Of a stretch of 44,566 nucleotides of DNA, positions 34,646 through 41,988 are shown piece after piece. The notes below the pieces were generated by a model. It did not search any database, was not told where the DNA came from, and saw only the letters and a list, made by a program, of their open reading frames with translations. Position numbers and translations under genes: made by a program. The DNA is taken from positions 1-44,566 of the forward strand of contig CAOKOL010000031.1 in the NCBI GenBank assembly GCA_948470335.1, read 5' to 3'. Source of the DNA: an uncultured Lachnospiraceae bacterium (GTDB lineage Bacteria; Bacillota; Clostridia; Lachnospirales; Lachnospiraceae). The number at the start of each line of letters is the position of its first letter. Positions within the stretch are counted from its first letter, which is position 1.

Positions 34646-34883
34646 ACCGTAAGATCAGCCGAAAAGCCATGCCATACAAAACCGTGAAAAAACCGATCCT
34701 GCACAGCTCATCTCCGATGCCCATATTGACTGCATATTGAATCTGCAGTTCAAGAGGCGGGTCCTGGTAAGGGATTCCGGCTTTTATCACCACATAATAA
34801 ACCCCGACGGCCAGAATTATCAGACCGGCCAGAACGGCGGCATTGCTCAGCGTATAAAACAGACTTTTTATTTTTTCTGCCAT
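34623..34883 (-). CDS. Small two-span membrane protein of unknown function
   Basis: 86 residues with hydrophobic segments ~13-34 (NAAVLAGLIILAVGVYYVVI) and ~58-78 (GFFTVLYGMAFRLILRF) joined by an acidic/proline loop. AAGGAG lies 8 bases before ATG. It follows the DUF3788 gene by 47 bases on the same strand and may share its transcript. No family recognised. Confidence 0.6.
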   Translation of the reverse strand: MAEKIKSLFYTLSNAAVLAGLIILAVGVYYVVIKAGIPYQDPPLELQIQYAVNMGIGDELCRIGFFTVLYGMAFRLILRFTAGKSR

Positions 34884-34930
34884 CAGACGGCTCCTTTCTC
34901 CCGCAGACGTTTCCCGTCTGCCGGCTTTGG

Positions 34931-35347
34931 CTATCCTCTGCGTATATCCATCAGACGGAACAGATCCTCATACGTCTTCCCCCGATCCTCCAGATCAATC
35001 ATCAGCCACCTCTGGCCGTTTCCCTCTTTTGTCCGGTTATAAACGTCCCGGATCGTTTTGGAACAGTCCGGCAGTATGGCCTCAACGGCATCCTTTTCCC
35101 TTTTTCCGACCACGATCATCGCCGTGAAATACCCCTCACGGGGATATATGGTACATAATGTTTTTCCGGCTTTTTTGAATTTCACATTCCAGCCCTTTTC
35201 CCAACTGCAGCCGCTGTATTCTATTTTTTCCAGGCATTGATACCGTTCCTTCACCTGCGCGCAGAATTGCCCAAAAAGAGGATTTCTGATCTGTTCCCCG
35301 ATTTCTTCCAATACAGGACATACGCTTCCATCCGATAAATCCACCAT
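34931..35347 (-). CDS. DUF3788 family protein (second, divergent copy)
   Basis: 138 residues. It keeps the family skeleton seen in 19941-20387 (GWNVKFKKAGKTLCTIYPREG, FTAMIVVGKREKDAVE, NGQRWLMIDLEDRGKTYEDLFRLM) with low identity. GGAGGTGTAAGC precedes ATG. Cytoplasmic, function unknown. Confidence 0.8.
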   Translation of the reverse strand: MVDLSDGSVCPVLEEIGEQIRNPLFGQFCAQVKERYQCLEKIEYSGCSWEKGWNVKFKKAGKTLCTIYPREGYFTAMIVVGKREKDAVEAILPDCSKTIRDVYNRTKEGNGQRWLMIDLEDRGKTYEDLFRLMDIRRG

Positions 35348-35430
35348 GCTTACACCTCCATATCAATCATAAACTGTCAGCCGGGTCATGCGGACATTGA
35401 TTGTTCCGTTTCATTATACCGGACATCCCC

Positions 35431-36606
35431 TCAAAAATCACCTGTGATTTTTCTCAGCATCCATTCATGCATTACCGCCATCAGAACCAGGATCGCGAAC
35501 AAATACACCGGAAACAGAAATACCCCGATATGATTCGCAATAAAGCCGAAGATCGGCGGCATAAAGCAGGTTCCCGCATAGGCGGAGGCCATCTGGGCAC
35601 CGATCATGGCCTGTGATTTATCCGCCCCGAAATGCGCCGGCGTGGAATGTATAACAGAAGGGTAAATCGGCGCGCAGCCCAGCCCCACGAAAATCAGTCC
35701 TGCCAGCGCGCCCGCACTGCCAAAAGGCAGCAAAAGCAATACGACGCCCAGCAGAATCACACCCTGTCCAAGCCGGATCATCTGCGTGTCGCTCAGCTTC
35801 ATGGTCAGAAATCCGCCAAGGGCCCTTCCCGCCGTAATTCCGATAAAGAACAGGCTGGCAAAACCGGCGGCGGTTTCCGCGGAAAGTCCCCGGCACAGCA
35901 CAAGATAGCTGCTGGCCCACAGGCCGGCCGTCTGTTCCAGGGCGCAGTAGCAGAAAAAAGTCACCATCACTTCCCTTGCGCCCGGAATTTTAATCACCTG
36001 TCTCAGCGAAAGAGACTGACCGCCGCTCTCCGGGCCGGACTGCGCCGCATCATTTGTTCCCTGTTTTTTCCATAAAGGCAGACTGAGAAACAAAACGGCA
36101 GTCAGCAGAATCTGTAAAAAAGCAATATAACGATAGCCCATATTCCAGCTTCGCCCGCCAGTCAGCGCATAGCCCATGATATAAGGTCCCAGGGAAGCGC
36201 CGACGCCCCACATGCAGTGCAGCCAGCTCATATGCCGGCTGGCATAGTGAAGGGCCACATAATTATTTAAGGAAGCGTCCACGCTCCCGGCGCCAAGTCC
36301 GTAAGGAACGGCCCACAGACACAGAGCGGCATAGGAATGACTGACCGAAAATCCGAACAGGGCGGCAGCCGTCATCAGCACGCTGACAGCCGTAACCTTT
36401 CCCGTCCCGAACCGTTTCGTCAGCCTGTCGCTTTGCAGACTGGATACAATGGTCCCCACGGCGATAATCATGGAAATCCCGCCCGCATAGGAGACAGGCA
36501 CGGAAAATTCCCGGTACATCGACGGCCATGCCGAACCCAAAAGGGAATCCGGAAGCCCCAGGCTGATAAACGCCAGATAGATCATAATCAACAGCAACTG
36601 AAACAT
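35431..36606 (-). CDS. MFS transporter (fucose-permease-like)
   Basis: 391 residues, about 12 spans, with the MFS loop 2-3 motif in SDRLTKRFGTGKV and the inner repeat start GFLTMKLSDTQM. Substrate unknown; overall layout resembles FucP-like/DHA-type carriers. The frame runs 43 codons further upstream, but that part is translated repeat copy E (reading RLEILPEPGGLGG); ATG at 36606 with AGGAGG 6 bases before it is the real start. Divergent from an AraC regulator, a common arrangement for regulated carriers. Confidence 0.88.
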   Translation of the reverse strand: MFQLLLIMIYLAFISLGLPDSLLGSAWPSMYREFSVPVSYAGGISMIIAVGTIVSSLQSDRLTKRFGTGKVTAVSVLMTAAALFGFSVSHSYAALCLWAVPYGLGAGSVDASLNNYVALHYASRHMSWLHCMWGVGASLGPYIMGYALTGGRSWNMGYRYIAFLQILLTAVLFLSLPLWKKQGTNDAAQSGPESGGQSLSLRQVIKIPGAREVMVTFFCYCALEQTAGLWASSYLVLCRGLSAETAAGFASLFFIGITAGRALGGFLTMKLSDTQMIRLGQGVILLGVVLLLLPFGSAGALAGLIFVGLGCAPIYPSVIHSTPAHFGADKSQAMIGAQMASAYAGTCFMPPIFGFIANHIGVFLFPVYLFAILVLMAVMHEWMLRKITGDF

Positions 36607-36629
36607 GTCATCTTCCTCCTGCTTCTTTT

Positions 36630-36752
36630 GGTTTTGCAGCTTCCCTCCCAAGCCCCCTGGTTCCGGGAGAATTTCCAGCCGTTTCAGCGTCTGTAAATTT
36701 TCCCTGGACTTGTACGGTCCGCTGCGGGTTTTCATAAATCATTTGACACTGC
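36630..36752 (+). repeat. Dispersed palindromic repeat, copy E
   Basis: Matches copy F through CCCTCCCAAGCCCCCTG, GGGAGAATTTCC, CAGCGTCTGTAAAT, CTTGTACGGTCCGC and the tail TTTTCATAAATCATTTGACACT. Arms pair less well than in F. It lies between MFS and the AraC gene. Confidence 0.8.
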
Positions 36753-36785
36753 TTTCTTTACCAAAAGAATACCGTCAAAAGATGC

Positions 36786-36814
36786 TTGATTCAATACATT
36801 TTCGGACGTATAAT
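36786..36814 (+). promoter_or_regulatory. Promoter for the AraC-family gene
   Basis: TTGATT (36786-36791), 17-bp spacer, TATAAT (36809-36814), 86 bases before the ATG. Confidence 0.7.
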
Positions 36815-36899
36815 ATAACAAAACCGCCAAACTGCCCAAAAGATACGGGTTCCGGGCCGCAGCCAGACCCCTGGGCGGACGTGTCAAAAGGAGGAGGCC

Positions 36900-37808
36900 A
36901 TGGCTTTACAGACATGCACTTTAAATCTGGACAGAACTTCAAAAGAACTCCGTCCCCATGGAAATCTGGGATTTCCCTGCGCCGGATATTCTTCACACTA
37001 TACCGACAGTCCGGAAGACACGATTCCGTGGCACTGGCATGAGGAACTGGAAATGATCTATCTGGAAAGCGGGCAGATGAAGGTAAAAATCCCGTCAAAA
37101 TCCGTACTTCTGGAACAGGGGGACTGTATCGTTATCAATACAAATATCCTTCATTCCTGCACCGCCCTTTTGGAATGCCATCTGCACTCCCTTGTGTTCA
37201 GCCCTGCCCTGATTACCGGAAACGCGGATTCCGTGTTCGCGGAAAAATATATGGGGCCTCTTTTATCCTGTGATGCTTTCTCGGCCCATTTTATAAAGGC
37301 GGACAGCGGAGGTCACAGAGCGGCGCAATGGTTTTGCGCCGCTTTCGACGCCCTTGCCAAAGACAGCTACGGATTTGAATTTACCGTCCGGGAAAATCTG
37401 TCCCGGATCTGCCTGTTTCTATATGGGGAGTTTCGGCCTGAGACAGATCCGGGCAATGGGCCGCTTAATCAGGACAATCTCCGCATCCGAAATATGCTGG
37501 AATACATCCACCGGAACTTTTCCGAAGACCTCTCCCTGGCGGACATCGCCAAAGCCGCCGATATCAGCGAACGGGAATGTCTGCGCTGCTTTCAGAAAAC
37601 CATCCAGCTCTCCCCGATTCAGTATCTGCTGAAATACCGGATTATGCAGGGCGCGCAAATGCTTCTGAAAAATCCGGCGGACAGCATTTCCGAGACAGCG
37701 TCTCTGTGCGGCTTCGACAGCCCCAGCAATTTTGCCAGGCTGTTTAAGCGTTTTTACAACTGTACGCCCAGGGAATACAGAAACAGAAATTTCCGTTACA
37801 GCAGATAA
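36900..37808 (+). CDS. AraC-family transcriptional regulator
   Basis: 302 residues. N-terminal cupin sensor (IPWHWHEELEMIYLESGQMKV, then GDCIVINTNILHS) and a C-terminal double helix-turn-helix (residues ~200-300: SLADIAKAADISERECLRCF and ISETASLCGFDSPSNFARLF, ending FYNCTPREYR). AAGGAGGAGG precedes ATG. Likely controls the divergent MFS transporter in response to a small sugar-like ligand; that is inference. The 3' end overlaps the convergent YciI gene by 13 bases. Confidence 0.92.
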   Translation: MALQTCTLNLDRTSKELRPHGNLGFPCAGYSSHYTDSPEDTIPWHWHEELEMIYLESGQMKVKIPSKSVLLEQGDCIVINTNILHSCTALLECHLHSLVFSPALITGNADSVFAEKYMGPLLSCDAFSAHFIKADSGGHRAAQWFCAAFDALAKDSYGFEFTVRENLSRICLFLYGEFRPETDPGNGPLNQDNLRIRNMLEYIHRNFSEDLSLADIAKAADISERECLRCFQKTIQLSPIQYLLKYRIMQGAQMLLKNPADSISETASLCGFDSPSNFARLFKRFYNCTPREYRNRNFRYSR

Positions 37809-38095
37809 TTGTTCTCTTTGTCCGCCACCTGCAAAGCCGCCAGCGTATACGTGACATACCCTTCGGCCACAAGAGGTTCCAGCTTACATAATGCTTCGGC
37901 TTCCTCAATACCCGCTGTTTTAAAAATTACCATCCCGGCGACGCCGGGATACCCTTTGAAGGGGCCGCACAGCTCTATTTTTCCGTCGGCATCCAGATTT
38001 CTCAGGTGTTCCACATGCCTTGTGATAACAGCTTTTGTAACTTTGTTAAATGTTTTTCCCTTTTTCATAATCATTACATACAACCATTTTTCCAT
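37796..38095 (-). CDS. YciI-like protein
   Basis: 99 residues of the ferredoxin-fold YciI/YCII family: MEKWLYVMIMKKG, TRHVEHLRNLDADGKIELCGPF and GMVIFKTAGIEEAEAL, with the conserved His of the HxxHL element. Enzymatic role is unknown in most members. The extra 13 upstream codons come from repeat copy F; ATG at 38095 has GGAGG 7 bases before it. It follows the WYL regulator gene on the same strand with 173 bases of repeat between. Confidence 0.85.
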   Translation of the reverse strand: MEKWLYVMIMKKGKTFNKVTKAVITRHVEHLRNLDADGKIELCGPFKGYPGVAGMVIFKTAGIEEAEALCKLEPLVAEGYVTYTLAALQVADKENNYLL

Positions 38096-38111
38096 GCCGT
38101 TTCCTCCATTA

Positions 38112-38235
38112 TAGTTCCGCAGCTCCCCTCCCAAGCCCCCTGAACCTGGGAGAATTTCCTGCCGCTGACGCGTCAGTAAATCCTCCCGGGGCTTGTCCGG
38201 TCCGCCGCTGTTTTCATAAACCGCTTGACACTACC
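38112..38235 (+). repeat. Dispersed palindromic repeat, copy F (best-paired copy)
   Basis: Outer arms CAAGCCCC (38132-38139) and GGGGCTTG (38188-38195), inner arms GGGAG (38148-38152) and CTCCC (38183-38187), and a perfect apical palindrome CTGACGCGTCAG (38165-38176). The tail TTTTCATAAACCGCTTGACACT matches copy E. Confidence 0.85.
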
Positions 38236-38236
38236 G

Positions 38237-38266
38237 AAGTTCCGCTGCTTCCCTGCCAAACTTCCC
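38237..38266 (+). repeat. Dispersed palindromic repeat, copy G (left fragment)
   Basis: AAGTTCCGCTGCTTCCCTGC and CAAACTTCCC repeat the left end of copy F with several changes, directly after it. It stops 3 bases before the WYL regulator stop codon. Confidence 0.55.
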
Positions 38267-38268
38267 TT

Positions 38269-39195
38269 TCAGCCTTCGCCCCTGTGCCGCGTATACATTT
38301 TAACGATATCGGCAGCCTTTTCTCTCAGCATAACGCGAGCTTCCCCAGGCTCGATAATCTCAACATCATTTCCAAACGACAGCAGATAATGGAGAATCCA
38401 GTGATTCAGCTCATACTGTGCCGTAACATAATAATATCCGTCATCGCCCAGGCAAACCTGGTCTTCCTGAAATTCATCATACAGCCTGTGAACAATCCGG
38501 GGGGAAAATTTCAGCCTGAACACAGGAAAATTGCTTTCCCCCTGATCCGCGGGCGCCAGCGAAAAATCTCCCGGCAGCTCCCGCTCGAAAATTTCCGGCA
38601 TCACCTGCAGCTTCTTGATTCTGGACAGGCGGAAAATCCTGATTGCTTCTCTCTCCCCGCAATAGCCGATGATATACCAGGCATGAGATTTAAAAGCCAG
38701 CCGCAGCGGCTCTATGATTCTCGACGATTTTTTCAGCTCCGTGCTGACATAATCAAATTTGATCCTGTGCCTGTTGACAATCGCGTACTGCAATTCGGAA
38801 ATCTTGATTTTTTCCCTTTCATCACTCCCCCAATATGAAAAATCAACATCAAGCCACTGGGGTTCCAGCGCATTTCTGAACACAGCGCCGATTTTGCTTA
38901 ATGCCGTTTCCGCGTCAGGATACTTTGTGGCCTGCAATATTTTCAGCCCCTGATAAACGCTCTGCTGTTCCTCTCTGGACAACAGGGATTTATCAATTGC
39001 GTACCCATCTATCAGAGATATTCCTCCGCCTGCACCCTTCGCGGATATCACAGGTATCCCGGCAATCGTCAGCGTATTGATATCCCGGTAGATCGTTCTC
39101 GTTGACACGCTAAAATAATCCGACAATTCCTTTGCCGTAACATGTCCGTGATTGACGATATAAAAAACCATCTGAACCAAACGATCAATCTGCAT
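38269..39195 (-). CDS. YafY-like HTH/WYL-domain transcriptional regulator
   Basis: 308 residues. N-terminal DeoR-type winged helix (residues ~1-60, AKELSDYFSVSTRTIYRDIN), then a WYL ligand-sensing domain (KFDYVSTELKKSSRIIEPLRL, AWYIIGYCGEREAIRIFRLSRI) and the WYL C-terminal extension. ATG at 39195 follows AAGGAG at 8 bases; an upstream frame start was dropped. An almost perfect 12-bp inverted repeat at 39234-39263 lies 39 bases before it and is the likely autoregulatory site. Confidence 0.9.
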   Translation of the reverse strand: MQIDRLVQMVFYIVNHGHVTAKELSDYFSVSTRTIYRDINTLTIAGIPVISAKGAGGGISLIDGYAIDKSLLSREEQQSVYQGLKILQATKYPDAETALSKIGAVFRNALEPQWLDVDFSYWGSDEREKIKISELQYAIVNRHRIKFDYVSTELKKSSRIIEPLRLAFKSHAWYIIGYCGEREAIRIFRLSRIKKLQVMPEIFERELPGDFSLAPADQGESNFPVFRLKFSPRIVHRLYDEFQEDQVCLGDDGYYYVTAQYELNHWILHYLLSFGNDVEIIEPGEARVMLREKAADIVKMYTRHRGEG

Positions 39196-39233
39196 CCCGT
39201 CCACTCCTTTCCCCGTAAACATATGATAACATA

Positions 39234-39263
39234 TCTAATATGACATATAGCTGTCACATTAGA
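39234..39263. promoter_or_regulatory. Probable operator of the WYL regulator
   Basis: TCTAATATGACA (39234-39245), TATAGC, TGTCACATTAGA (39252-39263): 12-bp arms with one mismatch and a TGACA-N6-TGTCA core. Confidence 0.65.
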
Positions 39264-39342
39264 TTATTTATTTCTGAAAACGCTCCAAATGATACGCTCC
39301 TTCCGCGCCATATTGAGATTTTCGGCAGTTATCCCTCCGTTA

Positions 39343-39357
39343 TTAACATATGGTTAA
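39343..39357. promoter_or_regulatory. Palindrome upstream of the XRE/TPR gene
   Basis: TTAACATATGGTTAA, perfect 5-bp arms around ATATG; a TTAACAT half-site recurs near 39374. Candidate operator, about 32 bases before the -35 box. Confidence 0.35.
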
Positions 39358-39388
39358 AAAATTCTCTCAAAAGTTAACATCATCTCAA

Positions 39389-39417
39389 TTGCCGGATTCC
39401 CCGTCCGATGATATGAT
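39389..39417 (+). promoter_or_regulatory. Promoter for the XRE/TPR regulator
   Basis: TTGCCG (39389-39394), 17-bp spacer, TATGAT (39412-39417), 48 bases before the ATG. Confidence 0.6.
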
Positions 39418-39465
39418 GAAAACAACAAAAGCTTTTGTATCATTTAAAACCAAGGAGTGAACAAA

Positions 39466-40533
39466 ATGCCAATCAATACGGTGATTCAGCAAAAGAGAAA
39501 AGAAGCAGGACTAACCCAGGAACAGGTGGCCGATTATCTCAATGTTTCCATCCCTGCCGTCAGCAAATGGGAAAACGGCTCCACCAGCCCGGATATTTCC
39601 CTGCTGCCGCCGTTAGCCCGGTTACTTAAAATTGATTTAAACACACTGTTCTGCTTTCAGGAAGATATGACCCGGCAGGAAATCGAATATTTCTGCAAGG
39701 AGATCACGGAGACTGTCCGGACAGAAGGAATCGGGGAAGGCTTTGAACAGGCCCGGCAGAAAATTCATGAATACCCCCACTGCGAACCATTGCTGCACTG
39801 CCTTACGTTCCAGTTAGACGGCCTTTTAATCACGTCCGGACTGCCGCCTGAGGAGAAGGAGCAGTATGATAAGACTCTTTCCGAATGGTATCGCCGGCTT
39901 TCCGAAAGCGGCGACGACAAAATCAGCAACAGCGCGGATTATATGATGGTCAGCAGGCTGATTCGCGAAGGTGATTATGACGAAGCCCAGGAAATTCTGG
40001 ACAGAATGCCTGACCGGGAAAATCTGTTAAACGGCATGGCAGATAAGCTGATGCTGCAGGTAAACATTTACCAACAGCAGGGCAAAACGGAGGAAGCCGT
40101 GAAAGATCTGCAGAACGCATTGCTTATGTCCCTTAATAAAGTACAGCTTTTGCTCTGGAAACTGATGGACGCAGAACTGGCATCCGGAAAAATGCCGACG
40201 GCAAAATACATCGCGGATAAAACAGTGGAGATGACCGCTCTTTTTGATTTGTGGGCATATAACGGATTTCCGGCTCCTTTGCAGATCGCTTCCGCGGAAG
40301 AAAATGCCGACGAATGTATCCGCATTTTACGGCAGATGCTGAAAGCGATGCTCACGCCATGGGATCCGTCCGGTTCCCCGCTGTTTTACCGCGTCGCGAA
40401 AACCACCGGCCAAACTCAGATGCTGCCGGCCATCCTGTCCGAACTGGAACGGGACCCCGCGTATGATTTTCTGCGGAAATCTGATCAGTTTGAGCCATTG
40501 ATTTCCGCCTATCGGGAGGCGATTGAAAAATAA
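39466..40533 (+). CDS. XRE-family HTH protein with TPR-like helical domain
   Basis: 355 residues. Residues ~5-60 form an XRE helix-turn-helix (RKEAGLTQEQVADYLNVSIPAVSKWENG). The rest is helical with TPR-like features (GDYDEAQEILDRMP, QGKTEEAVKDLQNALL), resembling RRNPP-like or Clostridial HTH-TPR regulators, though no secreted peptide gene is seen nearby. AAGGAG lies 8 bases before ATG 39466; a GTG three codons earlier was rejected. It may be co-transcribed with the following glycosyltransferase. Confidence 0.88.
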   Translation: MPINTVIQQKRKEAGLTQEQVADYLNVSIPAVSKWENGSTSPDISLLPPLARLLKIDLNTLFCFQEDMTRQEIEYFCKEITETVRTEGIGEGFEQARQKIHEYPHCEPLLHCLTFQLDGLLITSGLPPEEKEQYDKTLSEWYRRLSESGDDKISNSADYMMVSRLIREGDYDEAQEILDRMPDRENLLNGMADKLMLQVNIYQQQGKTEEAVKDLQNALLMSLNKVQLLLWKLMDAELASGKMPTAKYIADKTVEMTALFDLWAYNGFPAPLQIASAEENADECIRILRQMLKAMLTPWDPSGSPLFYRVAKTTGQTQMLPAILSELERDPAYDFLRKSDQFEPLISAYREAIEK

Positions 40534-40592
40534 ACCGCCCGGAACGTAAAAAATATGCTATACTCTGTTTATGTCTGTAAAACCAATCCCTG

Positions 40593-40635
40593 CGCCCGGC
40601 GTCAGCCTGTGCCTGCGCTTTCAGGGCGCCGGGCG
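40593..40635. repeat. GC-rich hairpin between XRE and glycosyltransferase genes
   Basis: CGCCCGGCG (40593-40601) and CGCCGGGCG (40627-40635) pair perfectly, 25-base loop; followed by TACTTTCTG, a poor U-tract. It may partly terminate transcription before the glycosyltransferase. Confidence 0.45.
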
Positions 40636-40666
40636 TACTTTCTGTGATAAACGGAGGCATCAACTG

Positions 40667-41692
40667 ATGAAAATAGCATTTTTTATTTCCGACCACGGAT
40701 TCGGACATATTATGCGCAATGTAGCCGTAATCAGCGCCGTTCAAAAGATGGGGCATGAGGTGCTGTTAGTCACCGGAAACCGGCAGATGGCCATGGCAAG
40801 ACAGTATCTGCCCCAGCCGGTGAGAGAAATCATCCGAAACACGGATGCCGGCCTGGAAGTGATTCCCGGCACACTTTCCATCGACACGGAAGCCACCACC
40901 CGGGCAGTCAGACGCCACCTTTTACGCTGGCCGGAACTGATCGCGACGGCAAAAGACCTCCATGCCGACCGGTTTGTGGTGGATATCGCGCCGTGGGCGC
41001 TGCAGGCGGCAAAAGAAACCGGGACTCCCTGCTTTCTGATGGCAAGCTTCACATGGCTGGACCAGTACGGATGGTTTCTGCCCGAAGAACTGCTGGCGCC
41101 TTACCGGACGGCCTTTGCGGCCGCTGACAGAGTTCTGATGTATGACCTGGCCAATCCTCCCACGAAAAACCGCTATCCGGTGCATACCGACGTAGGCTTT
41201 ACGGCAAGGCCCTTCCATGAAGATGCGGCAGCGCAGATCAGGTCACGGCACAGCCGGAAAATTGTTTTTCTCTCCCTTGGCGGCAGCAATATCGGACTGG
41301 ATTTTGAAATTGATGTCAGCGGGCTTCCCTACGATTTTATCAGCGCCGGAACACTGCGTCTTGCGGGCGCCAATACCGAGATGCTGGACCCATCCACAGG
41401 CAACACCCAGGATTACGTTAAGGCGGCGGATTTCTGCATCTCCAAAGCCGGCTGGACTACGGTTTCGGAAATCATGCTGGCCGGCGTCCGCACCGCCCTT
41501 CTGGAACGCAATGACACACCGGAGGACACGATGACCATCGCCGAGCTGAAACGGCGCAAAGCGGTAATCTCCATTTCCACCGAAGATTTGAAAGATATGA
41601 AAAAGGTAATGGAACGGCTGGAGCAGTATTCCGGAACCGGGCGGCACTATTCGAATAATTACCGGAAAATTGCACTGGAAATCACCGGATAA
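40667..41692 (+). CDS. GT-B fold glycosyltransferase (GT28/MurG-like)
   Basis: 341 residues. The N-terminus MKIAFFISDHGFGHIMRNVA has the Gly-rich acceptor-domain loop, and KAADFCISKAGWTTVSEIMLAG is the GT28-type nucleotide-sugar site. Middle segment KIVFLSLGGSN is the second-domain start. No membrane segment. Donor and acceptor are not determined. The frame is open 32 codons upstream through a GC hairpin, but GGAGG lies 9 bases before ATG 40667, which starts the fold. Confidence 0.8.
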   Translation: MKIAFFISDHGFGHIMRNVAVISAVQKMGHEVLLVTGNRQMAMARQYLPQPVREIIRNTDAGLEVIPGTLSIDTEATTRAVRRHLLRWPELIATAKDLHADRFVVDIAPWALQAAKETGTPCFLMASFTWLDQYGWFLPEELLAPYRTAFAAADRVLMYDLANPPTKNRYPVHTDVGFTARPFHEDAAAQIRSRHSRKIVFLSLGGSNIGLDFEIDVSGLPYDFISAGTLRLAGANTEMLDPSTGNTQDYVKAADFCISKAGWTTVSEIMLAGVRTALLERNDTPEDTMTIAELKRRKAVISISTEDLKDMKKVMERLEQYSGTGRHYSNNYRKIALEITG

Positions 41693-41699
41693 GCGACGA

Positions 41700-41838
41700 T
41701 TCCGTACAATACAGGGAAAAACCCAGGTAATCGGTCACAAACAGCGTCAGGTAAAGCACCTGAACAGTGAAGGCCATGGTCAGCGCACCCTGCGCCAATG
41801 CATAAATATTATGGCAAAATAAATTCCTTCTTGACAGC
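41700..41838 (-). pseudogene. Relic of an MFS/GPH-type transporter N-terminus
   Basis: On the minus strand an uninterrupted frame reads RRNLFCHNIYALAQGALTMA, then FTVQVLYLTLFVTDYLGF, the look of a first transporter span, and then loses similarity at the glycosyltransferase end. No start or remaining spans. The fec promoter overlaps its upstream edge. Confidence 0.4.
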
Positions 41839-41859
41839 TCGGAAAACAGATGGTAAAAT
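41831..41859 (+). promoter_or_regulatory. Strong promoter of the iron-chelate importer operon
   Basis: Consensus TTGACA (41831-41836), 17-bp spacer, TAAAAT (41854-41859). Confidence 0.8.
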
Positions 41860-41863
41860 ACAG

Positions 41864-41879
41864 GTTAGTTTTTGCTAAC
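41864..41879. promoter_or_regulatory. DtxR-like operator 1
   Basis: GTTAG-TTTTTG-CTAAC, 5 bases after the -10 box and so covering the transcription start. Resembles DtxR/IdeR/MntR half-sites (TTAG...CTAA). Confidence 0.6.
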
Positions 41880-41914
41880 TCACGTAAGAAGACATCCTGC
41901 ACAAAGGATTTGTG

Positions 41915-41941
41915 AAAGCATCTTATGATGCTTTGCTTTTT
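41915..41941 (+). terminator. Leader hairpin with T-run (attenuator-like)
   Basis: AAAGCATC (41915-41922), TTAT, GATGCTTT (41927-41934), then GCTTTTT. It lies in the leader between the two DtxR-like operators, before the first permease. Confidence 0.55.
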
Positions 41942-41949
41942 GCCTGATA

Positions 41950-41965
41950 GTTAGTATTAGCTAAC
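41950..41965. promoter_or_regulatory. DtxR-like operator 2
   Basis: GTTAG-TATTAG-CTAAC, flanked by A on the left and TAA on the right; same arms as operator 1, 24 bases before the start codon. Confidence 0.6.
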
Positions 41966-41988
41966 TAAAGTAGAAGGGAGTTGAAACA

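Noticed and set aside
36630..38235. Common origin of the dispersed repeat and the palindrome promoters (shared CTTGTACGGT in copy E and site v)
   Set aside because: Outside this 10-mer and the G/C tracts there is no alignment, and repeat copies lack a -10 at 17 bp. Left open only as a weak similarity.
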